A DNA stretch of 64,000 nt. Origin: Narthecium ossifragum (taxonomy: Eukaryota > Streptophyta > Magnoliopsida > Dioscoreales > Nartheciaceae). This document shows positions 24,798 through 35,221 of the stretch, in pieces. The notes under the pieces are model-generated. The model was not told the DNA's origin and searched no databases. It was given only the letters and a program-made list of their open reading frames with translations. The position numbers and the translations under genes were made by a program. The stretch covers positions 9,545,096 to 9,609,095 of the forward strand of contig OY986969.1 in assembly GCA_963920575.1 (NCBI GenBank). Reading direction: 5' to 3'. The first letter of the stretch is position 1. The number at the start of each line of letters is the position of its first letter.

Positions 24798-25721
24798 ATA
24801 CTCATCATGAAGTCAGGAAACTCTTATCAAGTAGGTTCAAGAAATTGAAAGGCAATAAAGGCTTGTAGTAGTGATCAAACACTTCGAGGATGTGGCTCCT
24901 AATAGAAGGTCGAGGCTTACCTTTGCATGTGAGAGAAGTGACGAGTATAGGAGATCGACAAAGTACATGAATAAGCAGCGAAAGAAGAGGTTGACAAATA
25001 AGGGTGTGGAAAGAAAGATTGTTGAATCCGGTACAAAGAAGTGTGGGTGTCCATTCAGACTGAAGAGGGTGAAGTTTCGATCTGTCGATGAGTGGATGGT
25101 GAGAGTGGAGTGTGGGGTGTACAATCATCCACATGCAAAACATCTCCAAGGCCACTCAAATGTCAGGAGGCTATCATCCTTAGAGAAGGCTATGATGGTT
25201 CCTGTGTCAGAGCGCTTAGTAAGGTCAAGAGACATACTGACTACTATCTAGACACATAACAAGTTGAACGTGTCAATGATGAAGAACATATACAATGTGT
25301 GGCAAAGGCATATTGTCGAGAGAGCAGGGAGATCAGAGGTGCAGTCCCCCTCTTGACCCATCTGCATGAGAGTGGCGACATTGAATGACATACAATCGAC
25401 GAAACCACCTCTTGTGACCAGAGCATATTTTGGGCACACTCTACATCTGTGGAGTTATTGCTTGCCTTTGTGGAGTTGTTGTGTGAAGCCACGTGTTATT
25501 GTGACTGATAGAGACCTGACCTTGATGAATGCTTTGTGACATTGCATATGCGCCGGGGGAGTTTGATTCCATCTGTAGCCAGGAGTTAGGTTCGTGTTTA
25601 TCACGAACGCGCCGAGAGCTGGAGAATTTATGCAAAAGAGATTGCCCATTTCAAACAAATCGTCCCATCATCGGTTGCCACTAGAGAGACTATTGACATC
25701 AACTCAGACTCTAGCACTTGA

Positions 25722-26084
25722 CTGTTCATAAATTGATAAGCTCCTCCTATACTAAAGTAGTTGTAGTCATGTACTTGATTGGGGCCTTCTTTTATTTATC
25801 TAATTGTCGTTTTTGTTTCCAATCTTATACTTTGCACATGCTTGAGATATGCACTGCAGCAACATGAGTGGTTTTACATTGCCTATTACTTTGCAACAAT
25901 TGATGTAATAAGATGATTTGGTGACATATATTCTATTGTTGTTACTTGACATGTAATATGTTGGTACATGTATTCAATCAATCTTGATGTATTGTATTGT
26001 GCTATTGTACATGTCTTGGACTTGCAAAATAGATCTTAAACAAGGATTTCGTATAATATACGACCAATCATCATTGAACATAAG
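25722..26084. other. AT-rich MULE flank
   Basis: AT-rich sequence after the MULE stop, presumably MULE 3' sequence. No gene. Confidence 0.35.
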
Positions 26085-26275
26085 CATATGTTCGGCTATA
26101 TACGAACGAACATTTGCTCTAACGTTCGGTTTCCAACAACCGAATACCTGGGCATTGTTCGGTTATGATCAACCAAAACATGGTTGTACTTAGTAGACTC
26201 GTTATAGTAGAGTATGATTCGGTAGCAAAAAGCCGATAGCTTGGGCATTGTTCAATTCTAAGAAACCGAAGATCA
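26085..26275. repeat. Array of ~33-bp TTCGG..CCGAA hairpins, right of MULE
   Basis: Units such as TTCGGTTTCCAACAACCGAA followed by TACCTGGGCATTG (33 bp in all), TTCGGTTATGATCAACC and TTCGGTAGCAAAAAGCCGA. The design mirrors the array at 22976-23225, so the pair brackets the MULE coding region. Confidence 0.78.
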
Positions 26276-26640
26276 AGTTGGGATCGATTCGGATAGGCCT
26301 GGGATCGATCCCGCTCAGAAAAGGGAGAAAACACTTATCTAGAAGAATTTGGGATCGATTCCAAGTTGACATGGTGAGAAAACAGTTTATGAATGGAATT
26401 TGGGATCAATCCCAACATGGTTCAGATCGATCCCAAGATGCAGGAACGACTGGTTCGAGGGTTAATCAAGCGGATGGTCTGGATTAATCCTTGGGCCGAG
26501 TTTAATTAGACTTGATGGGATTAGAGGCTATAAAATGCGATGTAAACTAGGGTTTTCTGTGTGCTAGTATGCCAGTGTTTATAACGACTAGGGTTTGGTA
26601 CTACATACATTAAGTAAGAAAATAATCCGACTAACATTTT
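26276..26640 (+). mobile_element. Possible LTR fragment with GATCGATC cluster
   Basis: A run of variants of GGGATCGATCCC at 26281-26440, then a TATA-like GGCTATAAAATG near 26528. The arrangement (palindrome cluster, then TATA) matches the Copia LTRs at 1512 and 3640. Boundaries and target duplications were not found. Confidence 0.4.
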
Positions 26641-26715
26641 CCATAAGAAATACATTAAGTTTCAAACATACATCGAGTAATAAGTCTGAACTTCAAGTTT
26701 CAAATTTATAACCAA

Positions 26716-27266
26716 TCAATGTTCAGTTTTAATCCCACTGTTCATGTGCTCCACTTCCTCTTCCTCTTCATCCTCTTCCTCTTCTTCCTTGCCCCTGATA
26801 TTCATGGCCATAGAAGTCACCGTGACTATATACAATCCCACTGACTTCGTACAACTTCTCATATGCTCATCAACGTTGAAATCGCTCTTGTGCGTAACAG
26901 AGTCATCAATAATCGCCACGGCACGGTCAAACTGTAGTTAGAACAAGTAGAAGAAAATCAGAAACGATCTTGAGAAAGTTAAGAATAAAAGGAAGCTTAG
27001 TATTGACTTAAAAGGAAGTCTAGTATTGACTCACATTAGCAGGTAAGTCACATGAAACCTAACGGGGTCGATACGAAGCTGATCTGAATTACGGGTTTTG
27101 TACCCTCACATTGGAAATAGATTTGTACCATCCCATGTATCCCGGCATGCATCCGTGTCCCAGCCGGAATTTTTGAGCAGTCCCTTGTTGCCATGATCGT
27201 GCGGTCGGCCCATCTATTCCAATACCTGGCACTAAGTCGAAATTCCTCGTACAGTCTTCCCGATGG
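26716..27266 (-). CDS. Possible minus-strand gene, partial, runs into the gap
   Basis: Two candidate exons. The distal one (26931 down to 26716) has a good acceptor (TTCTAACTACAG) and encodes FDRAVAIIDDSVTHKSD, then MNIRGKEEEEEDEEEEE, ending KTEH. The proximal one (27266 down to about 27048) encodes LYEEFRLSARYWNRWADR, CSKIPAGTRMHAG and VQIYFQCEGTKP; it opens leftward into the assembly gap. The joining donor is unclear, with stops at 27048. I do not recognise the family. It could be a transposon-borne or broken gene. Confidence 0.35.
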
Positions 27267-27466
27267 NNNNNNNNNNNNNNNNNNNNNNNNNNNNNNNNNN
27301 NNNNNNNNNNNNNNNNNNNNNNNNNNNNNNNNNNNNNNNNNNNNNNNNNNNNNNNNNNNNNNNNNNNNNNNNNNNNNNNNNNNNNNNNNNNNNNNNNNNN
27401 NNNNNNNNNNNNNNNNNNNNNNNNNNNNNNNNNNNNNNNNNNNNNNNNNNNNNNNNNNNNNNNNNN
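27267..27466. other. Assembly gap (200 N)
   Basis: A run of 200 N. ORFs reported across it are artefacts. Confidence 1.
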
Positions 27467-27576
27467 AGATGAAGATCAATATTTACATTAACAAAAAAAT
27501 AAAAAAAAAAAATCTTTCAAATGAAAGGGACAAGCTCACAGGACACAAACCAAAATCCACCGGTAATAATAATGGG

Positions 27577-27650
27577 CTTTGATTGGGGTACATGCCATGT
27601 GCATGTACCCTAATAGGTGGCATTAGGGGCTATGCCACCTCCCCTCTCTC
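27577..27650. repeat. Two adjacent hairpins
   Basis: GGGTACATG..CATGTACCC and AGGTGGCAT..ATGCCACCT lie side by side, each with a 9-bp stem and short loop. Possibly a foldback element end; no target duplication found. Confidence 0.6.
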
Positions 27651-27764
27651 TCACTCTTCTCCACTATCTCTCCTTCATTCTCTCTATCTCTCTCCTCTCA
27701 TGTGTGTGTACCCCCCACAACCATGTACATAAAACATTTCTCAATAATAATTAGTGAACTAAAA

Positions 27765-27850
27765 GGATGACAGTGGGATTGGAACCCATGATCAATCCCT
27801 TACTACCACCCGTTGGCTAAGATCTCGACTATTATCTCATCCATTTCTAT
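27765..27850 (-). other. tRNA-like sequence (possible SINE head)
   Basis: On the minus strand TTAGCCAACGGGTGG resembles a pol III A box, and GGTTCCAATCC (a near-match to GGTTCRANNCC) about 35 bases later a B box. It could be a tRNA-derived SINE or chance; no A-tail or target duplication is clear. Confidence 0.3.
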
Positions 27851-28009
27851 AATGGTAGTATAAAAACAACGGTATGATCCAAACAGGACTCACGATGGTA
27901 ACCCCACTTGAGCTACTCGGCTACAAAATACATCGGTCATAATATGGTACATCAAAATATAACATTACTCGTTTGACTGCAATGTGATTAATACTTAATA
28001 ATACATACA

Positions 28010-28224
28010 GGGGCTGTTTGGCAGCCTGGGATCCCGCCGGATCCCAAGGATCCAAGGAATGTGCGCTTTTGGATCGCAGTCGGATCGCAGTCGGATCCCA
28101 AAAAATGGGATCCACCCAAGGGCGGATCCCATTTTCGGCGTCCGCTAAGAGCGGACGTCGTTTTTGGAATCCGAGGGGCGGATTCTGGGTGGATTCCGGA
28201 TCCGCCCCTCTGCCAAACGGACCC
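28010..28224. mobile_element. Foldback MITE upstream of NAR2
   Basis: A 215-bp element with terminal repeats GGGGCTGTTTGGCA / TGCCAAACGGACCC, flanked by ACA on both sides (28007-28009, 28225-28227). The interior has many GGATCC-like motifs and a central palindrome CGTCCGCTaagAGCGGACG. GTTTGG ends and a 3-bp duplication suggest PIF/Harbinger (Tourist-like), though that family prefers TWA. A related half-copy is at 45089-45313. Confidence 0.75.
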
Positions 28225-28720
28225 ACAGTGAAAGAGTCATCACCAGAGATTTTTCTCTTTTATTTTAACTAATTAAGACTTGAATTTTGGACTTAGAATT
28301 TGAAATCTAACAACAATCTCGACTTAAACGGCCAGCGGTGGAAAAGATGGCAAACTCCAGCACATATATGCCAAACTTCGACAGCGATGTTTCTCTCGCT
28401 TTCTGCACTAATTGAGTCGAGTTAATAAATTACCTAGAAATTCAACTCTATACCGTGAGAGCCGGTGATTTCTCCTAAGTTAATCTCTATCTTGCAACAG
28501 ATCACAATCATCTGAAAAAAAAAAAAAAAAAACATAATCCTACCTCATAGAGCCAACTCAAAGCCACACCAAAGGCCAACTTGACCCCCAACTGTCCTAG
28601 TCTCCTCCTCTTCCAAAGACTTCAATCCTTAAATCCTCACAACAGTGTCTCTTGGGCAGCCTAAAAAGCCCCATATATAATTAAACACCAAATCTCCGCT
28701 TCTCCAACCCTAATCACCTC
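28225..28720. other. Distal upstream region of NAR2
   Basis: AT-rich, with a poly-A run near 28514. No gene. Confidence 0.4.
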
Positions 28721-28721
28721 T

Positions 28722-28763
<42 letters not shown>
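28722..28763. repeat. (CT)n microsatellite in NAR2 promoter region
   Basis: About twenty CT units, roughly 90 bp upstream of the TATA box. CT/GA tracts are common in plant core promoters. Confidence 0.9.
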
Positions 28764-28764
<1 letters not shown>

Positions 28765-28853
28765 GTTAGACTAATTCTTCTTCCAATATATAAAAGGGTT
28801 TCTCCGTTTACTTTCTTCTAATTGGTCACAGCCTCATGGGTATCTGTGTAAAT

Positions 28854-28862
28854 CTATAAATA
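28854..28862 (+). promoter_or_regulatory. TATA box of NAR2
   Basis: CTATAAATA lies 94 bp before the start codon, with a reverse CCAAT motif (ATTGG) near 28820. The spacing predicts transcription start near 28885 and a short leader. Confidence 0.65.
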
Positions 28863-28947
28863 AAGAGTGCTACACACCTTAAACACAAGCAACAACTTCT
28901 CCTCCTCTTTTCTGTAGTTATAGTAGTACATAGGAGGAAGAAGAAGA

Positions 28948-29341
28948 ATGGCTAATATGGTGGTGTCTCTGGCCACTGCTCTCCTTCTCATCGGACTCGC
29001 CGGTCCGGCTTTCGGATCAGTTCTCTTCTCTTCCCTTCCCCGGACCCTCGTCGTCACGGCATCTCCTAAGGAGGGTCAAGGTATTTATACAACTATATAT
29101 ATATGAGCCTTGTATTTTGGGGAAAGTTATCTTCTTCAACTATATATGGCCTCCTAAATTACACCTACATAGCTACATGTCCCATGCACTAATTCTTCAT
29201 CTGTTTTTTTCATGGCAAATACAAAACTAATCAAAAGTCTCTCACCAATTCCACCTTAGCAACCCAAATTGAATCTTATTAATTAAGAATACTCAAAGAT
29301 CCCTTTATTTGGCAATATGTACCATGTTTGTTTAGATATTG

Positions 29342-29385
<44 letters not shown>

Positions 29386-29902
29386 AGCTCTAATTTGATT
29401 TATTTTTTATTTTGGATTGAATTATATTACAGTGCTGATGGCCGGAGAAGACAAGCTCACCGTGACATGGGGGCCGAACAAGACCCTGACGGCCGGCGCC
29501 GACCGCGGCTACAGCAAGGTGAAGCTGAAGCTATGCTACGCGCCGGAGAGCCAGAAGGACCGCGGCTGGCGGAAGACCGTGGACGATCTCAAGAAGGACA
29601 AGACGTGCAGCTTCGAGATCACCGTGGAGCCATACAGCGGCGGCGGCGCGTCGTTCGAGTACACCGTGAAGAAGGACATCCCGAGCGCCACCTACTTCAT
29701 AAGGGGGTACGTTCTGGACGCCGGCGGCGTGGAGGTGGCCTACGGCCAGACCACCGACGGGCAGAAGAAGACCAACTTGTTCGTGATCAAAGGGATAACG
29801 GGACGCCACGCGTCGCTTGACATCGCCTCCGCCTTGTTCTCGGCGTTCTCGCTGGTGGCGCTGGCCGTGTTCTTCGTGGTGGAGAAGAGCAAGCAGAAGT
29901 AG
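28948..29902 (+). CDS. NAR2: NAR2/NRT3, accessory protein of high-affinity nitrate transport
   Basis: Two exons (28948-29080 and 29433-29902) joined in phase 1 give 200 aa, the usual family length. Order: an N-terminal signal peptide (MANMVVSLATALLLIGLAG), the hallmark FSSLPRTLVVTASP, an extracellular domain with KLCYAPESQKDRGWRKTVDD and FEYTVKKDIPSATYF, then GITGRHASLDIAS and a C-terminal membrane segment (LFSAFSLVALAVFFVVE) with a basic tail. NAR2/NRT3 proteins bind NRT2 transporters at the plasma membrane and are required for high-affinity nitrate uptake in roots. The intron has a GT donor, an ACAG acceptor and an (AT)n tract. Exon 2 is GC-rich compared with its surroundings, as in many monocot genes. 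No NRT2 gene is in the window. Confidence 0.96.
29346..29383. repeat. (TA)n microsatellite in NAR2 intron
   Basis: About 19 TA units inside the single intron, about 50 bp before the acceptor. Confidence 0.9.
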
Positions 29903-30846
29903 ATCATGATGGTTAATAATTAGGTGGTATATTCGTTTGAGAGGTAATTAAGGTACTTTAATGGAGATGAATTTTTGTGTTATGGTTGATGGTATAGTAC
30001 TTTAATTTGTTGTGGTGTAATTAATTAGTGAAGAAGGAAAATATTAAGTAGGCTTTGGAGGTTAATGTAATGTACTTGGCAATCAGTGCATAATAATTTC
30101 GTTGGTCCTTTTCATTACTTAATAATCTTAGTTGTAATTAAAAATACGGTTAATTGGCTAAACCCCCATGTTAAGGTATCTTTACAGCTTAAAAAACCAA
30201 GTCATCTGTTTTAAGCCAAAAACTCCATTTAGGCTTTAATTATGTTGTCCGTCTGTTACACCCCACCGCGTGGTCTGCTACTTTGCTTTTTAATTTAGAG
30301 GTATTCGAATGATTAATTAGTATGAGACTATAGAAACAGAAGTTACACGTTTTTTTTGTGTTTTTTTTGGACTAATTAAGCCCGAAGGCTGGGGAATAGA
30401 AGGACACTCCATGACAGCAGAGATCACAGTACCACCAAACCTAGCATGACGGCAGCTTGATTTAGACCTAGGAATAAGAGAAAAGGAAGTTTAATCCGAA
30501 GAAAAATGTTGGACGGATTGGCAAATTAATGTAGTAAAGTCTGGAATAGAAGACACGTTGGGAGGACGGCTGGTGTTGAGGAGAGGTAGGTTCAGACTAT
30601 GTAACACGTTTAAGCATCTTTGGTTGGAATTATTTGTGATTTGGAAATGGGTTTAGGGACTACATTAATCTAATACAGGACAATAAAAATAAACTAAACA
30701 GATGACAAATTCGCATAAGTAGTCAAGCTAGGTGTGCAATTAATCAAACTCAAGTAATAACTCAAATTAATCAAGTTCGAACACTTCTCAGACTGCATTA
30801 AGAGTGGTGGTGTGGTGTTGTGTGTAGCTAATAGGAATATCTATCT
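29903..30846. other. NAR2 3' region and AT-rich spacer
   Basis: Probable 3'UTR to about 30130 (AATAAT-type signals). No other gene is seen before the inserted LTR at 30847. Confidence 0.5.
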
Positions 30847-33800
30847 TGTCACGCCCCGGCCCAGAAAACCCATTCAGATCGAGGCGTGAGCCACCTAAAC
30901 CTGTTTACATCATCAATTGGCGCACAAGTATATAACTGCTATGAATTAAAACAATTTAATCCTCAAATTCATAAAAAATTTTTGACAGAATACCCTTTAT
31001 AATTATACACAGGAAACCTGTACATTTCATAATATTCCAACTTCAACTTGTACAATGTTAACATGGGAAATACTGATTATTACATTTCTCAAATACAACT
31101 AAATTAAAGATCATACAATCATATCCTCGAATACATCATGTTATACATCGATTTATACATCATAAATTAAAGCTGGAAATTATCTGTTGACGAACTCCTC
31201 AACGCTCCAAGTCCTCGATCTCCTCGAAATACCGCGCCATCTTCTAAAGGAACACATGAAAGAAGGAACTGCATCGACCTGCATCGCCGATGCAGCCCAG
31301 GTAGGGTGAGCAACAATGCCCAGTAGGGTTCTACTCTACGTCGCACAGAAAGGAAGGGAAACTGCAACTGTGTCGTTCTCCGCCTAAGCCTAAGGTATGC
31401 CAAGGGGTCCCATAACCCCGTCGATGTCCCAAGGGGTCCCGTCATGAACCTCTCTCTTGAACATGTTACCAAGATCACCCTAAGCACCAACAGGGGAACG
31501 GTACCATGCGGGATCACCCTTACCCAAGAACAAACGAGAGGAAACAAAGACTGCGAGCTCCTGTCCAGGTACCACCCTGCCCAGTCATACCATCTCTCGC
31601 GGGGACACACATGTCAGGGAACACATCGACAACCATCCTTAGCACTTGGCCTTGGAGACCGACACGACCTCTACACCTCAAATATAAATATTTAATCCAT
31701 AGTTGACTATAGCAATAACCTCAAATGATATCCAACATAATCATTGATGACAATCACGTCCTAATCCTCGACTACCCAAACCCCGGTCCTAGGGCTAGAT
31801 CCGGGCTACCCGAGAACCCCGGATCGGCGATCGAATCCATCGCCCGCACCTAGCCTTAATGCTTCTAATGCATACAACATGCATGAGCCTACGCAAACAA
31901 CTAGGCCTAGGTGTCTCTACATGACATCTCATCAAACATGTCCAATTTAGCATATAAGATATAAAAGAGAACTAAGCTATTTCAGTTTTATCACGTTTCA
32001 ATCCAAATTTCGGCATTACGACGACATGCACCGTCGTCAGCCAGAAATTGTACAATGGGGTACACCCCCCAGCTAAACAATTTCACAGGGCACCACTGGC
32101 CCGCACATTATAAGCATCTCCACAAAACAAATAAAAACGGGCACACCGCCGGCCCTAGGCTTACATGGTATTAATAAGCATACTTGAAATATTCAACTAA
32201 CATACGCATTGGAAAGCAAATAGACATAATAAAGTAATTGAATAATCATCCGCTCAATTAGTCAACTAATACTGCGATACTACCAAACTCATATACCACT
32301 CGACGACAAAGAATCAATGAAACGGCTCGTTTAACAATCAATAACAAAACTCTACTCAATCGCTCGTCAAACGATCAGAATCACAAACTTAAGGAAAGTA
32401 GGGCTAACTGGCCATGGTAGCAATAGTCGATACAGCAAGATAACGGAAAACCATGCATTGAGAACTAACTAGAGGTGGCTAAACATAAGAATCCACCACG
32501 GAAGCAACTCAAGATCAATCCACGTAGCTATGGAAAAATAGAGCAGACGGGCATGAATCATATGCTCAACAACTCATCAAGATAAGCATATTTGCAACAA
32601 TAGTCTAACTGTCATCCAGGAACAACATGGCATAGTATGGAAAGAGGTCATGACCTAGCATACTTAGAAGTCTAGCATAGCAATATATTTGAGCATGGCA
32701 ACTTGATAGGGCATAGCATCTGTCCTAGGATAGAGCCTCCTAGGAGGAATCTATATGCATCAGGAAACTAGGCTCAGCAACATGACAGCGAATAACAGCA
32801 GTTCGATACTCTCTTTGGCACTTCATCAAATATCTATGGAACTTAACATACAGATCGGACCGAAGCAGCCAAGAGACAAACCTAGCATGGGGGAGATTGG
32901 ACCTGGCAGCAGCTTGAAGCCATTCCCCGAAGGGATTCATCTGGGAAGGGGAGAATCAAGGCCAAGCGACCCCCGGATTGACAAAGGGAATCCAGCAAGC
33001 TGGAGGTCACGGAGAGGTGGATGGAGTGAAAGAGGTCATGGGGACGGCAGAGGCTGCCTCGTGTAGAGAAGGAAGGGGCATTCACCGAGGGAATGGAAGA
33101 AGAAGATGAACTGATCGCCGGGAACAGAGCAAGGCGTCGCTGGAGAGAAATGGAAGGGGGCACCGGGAAAAGGACATTACAGCCTCCAATGGGATGCAAC
33201 CAAAACCAACAATCAAGATACCCATCCATCCACCCCACACCGGAAAACCACAAACCAAAGCATACATCATCGGTGATGGAGAAATAGAAGGATCGCCGGA
33301 AAGACCAAAAGGGAGAGCAATCACCGCCGGTAAAACAGAGAAGAGGATCGCCGAGAAAAACCATGGAAAACGGAGCAGATCATCGCCGCAAAACAGAACT
33401 TAAAATAGAAAGTAACAGAGCAACCATAGCATTCGAAAACACCCATCAATACAACCCTATTCTACTCTAGTAGAGTCCTAAACCAGGTTTAGGGAAGCAA
33501 CCCTACCTCTGGATCGTCAAGCTCGCCTCCTATTCTGGCCGCGTCGTCGTCCCCGAGCTCCAAGCTCTCCGCCGGTCACGATCTCCTCCGGTCGTGGTTT
33601 GTCGTCGCCCAACTGTGGTCGCCGTAGCCAAGGACTCCACCGTCGAGAGAAGGAACCCCGCCGCCGGTGTCGCCTTCTCCTCTTCTCCTTCTCTCCGGTT
33701 GGGTCGCGCCGCCTCTCTCTCTCTCTCGATCTCTCTAACGGCGGAATTAATCCCTAACGAAAGAAGGGTTAAACGGTGGCTTAAGTACTAATGGCTTAAA

Positions 33801-34096
33801 ATTAGATCCTGGCCATCCGATCGGCCAGATCTGATCCCACAAACTCAAACCTTGATCTAATCAAGATCCTCCAATCTAAGATTCCCCTAATGATCTAATC
33901 AAGCACATACATCACCACATAGCCGTGTGTGCACAACGCGTGTGTGAAACCAGCTCCGCCAAGGGTAATTTACCATATTACCCCCGGGGCCGCAACGATC
34001 AAATGGGATCGCGAAGCAAGGCCACCTGAGCCAAACCAACCGAACTAGACCCTCGACCGACGCGGTCGGACCAGGTTGGAGGTACGGGTCCTCACA
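30847..34096 (-). mobile_element. Solo LTR family Y, copy 2, TSD TATCT
   Basis: A 3250-bp element from TGTCACGCCCCGGCC to GGTCCTCACA, with perfect flanking TATCT (30842-30846 and 34097-34101). It contains the family block AGATCCGGGCTACCCGAGA near 31797. No gag or pol, hence a solo LTR of an unidentified element or a non-autonomous unit. ORFs in 31.1-33.8 kb are inside it and have no domains. On the inferred sense (minus) strand a CT-rich tract lies near 33.7 kb. Confidence 0.9.
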
Positions 34097-34103
34097 TATC
34101 TTC

Positions 34104-34256
34104 TCAGTCCAATGAGAGAAAACTCAGTCTATTGAGAGAAAATGAAAAATCAGTCTATTGAGAAAAAACTAAGTCCATTGAGAGAAAACGAAAAATCGGT
34201 CCATTGAGAGAAAACTCAGTCCAGTGAGAGAAAACCCAATCCAATGAGAGAAAATT
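34104..34256. repeat. 20/26-bp minisatellite
   Basis: Seven units of about TCAGTCCATTGAGAGAAAAC, some extended by GAAAAA to 26 bp. It lies between the Y LTR and the truncated gag copy; the unit resembles the gag sequence AAGTCCATTCAGGACA beside it. Confidence 0.85.
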
Positions 34257-34857
34257 CAATCCAGGAAGTTCATCAGGACATGGAGGGTGATGTCAGAACC
34301 AAGTCCATTCAGGACATGGAGGGTGATGTCATCATCCACAAGTGGGGTGTCAATGGTAGCGAGTTCATCAGCTACCACCTTAATAGCATGAAGGAAGTCC
34401 GAGACTGAACGAGAACCCCTTTGCATTAAGGTGAGCTCCTCTTTTAACTGCATCACTCGGGTGCGTGACCTGTTGGCATATAATCGAGTGAGCTTAGACC
34501 ATGCGGCATGAGAGGTCTTGGCCGTGGCAATCAAAGGGATCACCGATGAAGAGACCGAGGCAAGAATACCATGTAGGATCAGCTTATCTTGGCGGATCCA
34601 ATGGTTGGAGGCTCCTGCAGATATTGCCGCGGCAGAAGAAGAGTCAGTAATGGAAGGACATTCTAAGGTTCCATCCACGTACCCCAATAAATCATAGCCT
34701 ATGAGCAAGGCTTCAAACTGTGCATGCCACGATGGAAATTTGAGGGTGTGAGCTTTTCTGGTATCTGGGTAGCAGCATTGATAGCTATGATAGGAGGCTC
34801 CGATGAGGATGAAGGGGTGATGACAAGATTGGCTTGATTGCTAGCAGAGTTTGACAT
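34257..34857 (-). pseudogene. Second, truncated Copia gag copy
   Basis: A near-identical copy of the first ~200 codons of the polyprotein at 35209-39366. It starts at ATG 34857-34855 and is truncated near 34270, where AGGACATGGAGGGTGATGTC is duplicated (34272 and 34311). Compared with the full copy it lacks one base in an A run near 34735, which shifts the frame. It is attached to the left LTR with its own primer site, so it is the start of a second element sharing that LTR. Confidence 0.9.
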
Positions 34858-34892
34858 TGCGGAAGAGCAGATCGTATCTCGTTAGAGCAAAA

Positions 34893-34905
34893 GCGTCTGA
34901 TACCA
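34893..34905 (-). other. Primer-binding site after left LTR
   Basis: TGGTATCAGACGC on the minus strand directly follows the LTR, matching the initiator tRNA-Met primer site of Copia elements. An identical site is at 39402-39414. Confidence 0.85.
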
Positions 34906-35221
34906 TAAAGAAGCTAAGCTGACACAGATTTGATTAGAAAAAAACTCAACCACATTATTACATTTCTTGTGCTATATTTATACATCTATACATAGAATTC
35001 TAGAGAAACTATTTATGGACAGATTGCTAGGATTGATATGCCCATAATGGCAGTGAGGTAGAGCATAATTCCAGAGAAGATTATGTGAGAAGATCGCTGA
35101 AGATATGCATCCGTTATGGCAGCTGGCTGGAGAAGATCGCTGAAGATATGCATCCGTTATGGCAGCTGGCTGGAGCATAATTGAAGGAGAGATTGCTGAT
35201 TTCTTTTGCTATTCCTTTATA
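34906..35221 (-). mobile_element. Copia LTR (left; shared), TA..TA ends
   Basis: A 316-bp LTR reading TATAAAGGAATAG to AGCTTCTTTA on the minus strand, preceded by the polypurine-like GCGGGGGCG. The ends are TA..TA rather than TG..CA, a known non-canonical LTR type found mostly in Copia. It contains a ~43-bp direct duplication (GATCGCTGAAGATATGCATC, twice). I count two mismatches from the LTR at 39415-39730. Confidence 0.88.

Larger units (their letters stand above)
22875..25721 (+). pseudogene. Degenerate MULE transposase, FAR1-type N-terminus
   Basis: A Mutator-like gene with likely exons 22875-22940 (acidic start), about 23295-23357 (VQDFSETFTTPM, then a GTATGT donor) and about 24813-25721. 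The last exon has a FAR1/MULE DNA-binding region (LTFACERSDEYR, KKCGCPFRLKRVKF, the zinc-site-like CGVYNHPHAKHLQGHS), then IYNVWQRHIVERAGRS, the start of the DDE region VIVTDRDLTLMNAL, and a C-terminus ending ETIDINSDSST. Stops replace expected residues (LIK*VQEIERQ* near 24835-24855, later 25250) and most of the DDE catalytic region is deleted. The intron between exons 2 and 3 carries a solo LTR (23420-24797). Nonfunctional. Confidence 0.8.

Noticed and set aside
27048..27582. ORFs running through the N stretch
   Set aside because: Artefacts of translating the gap.
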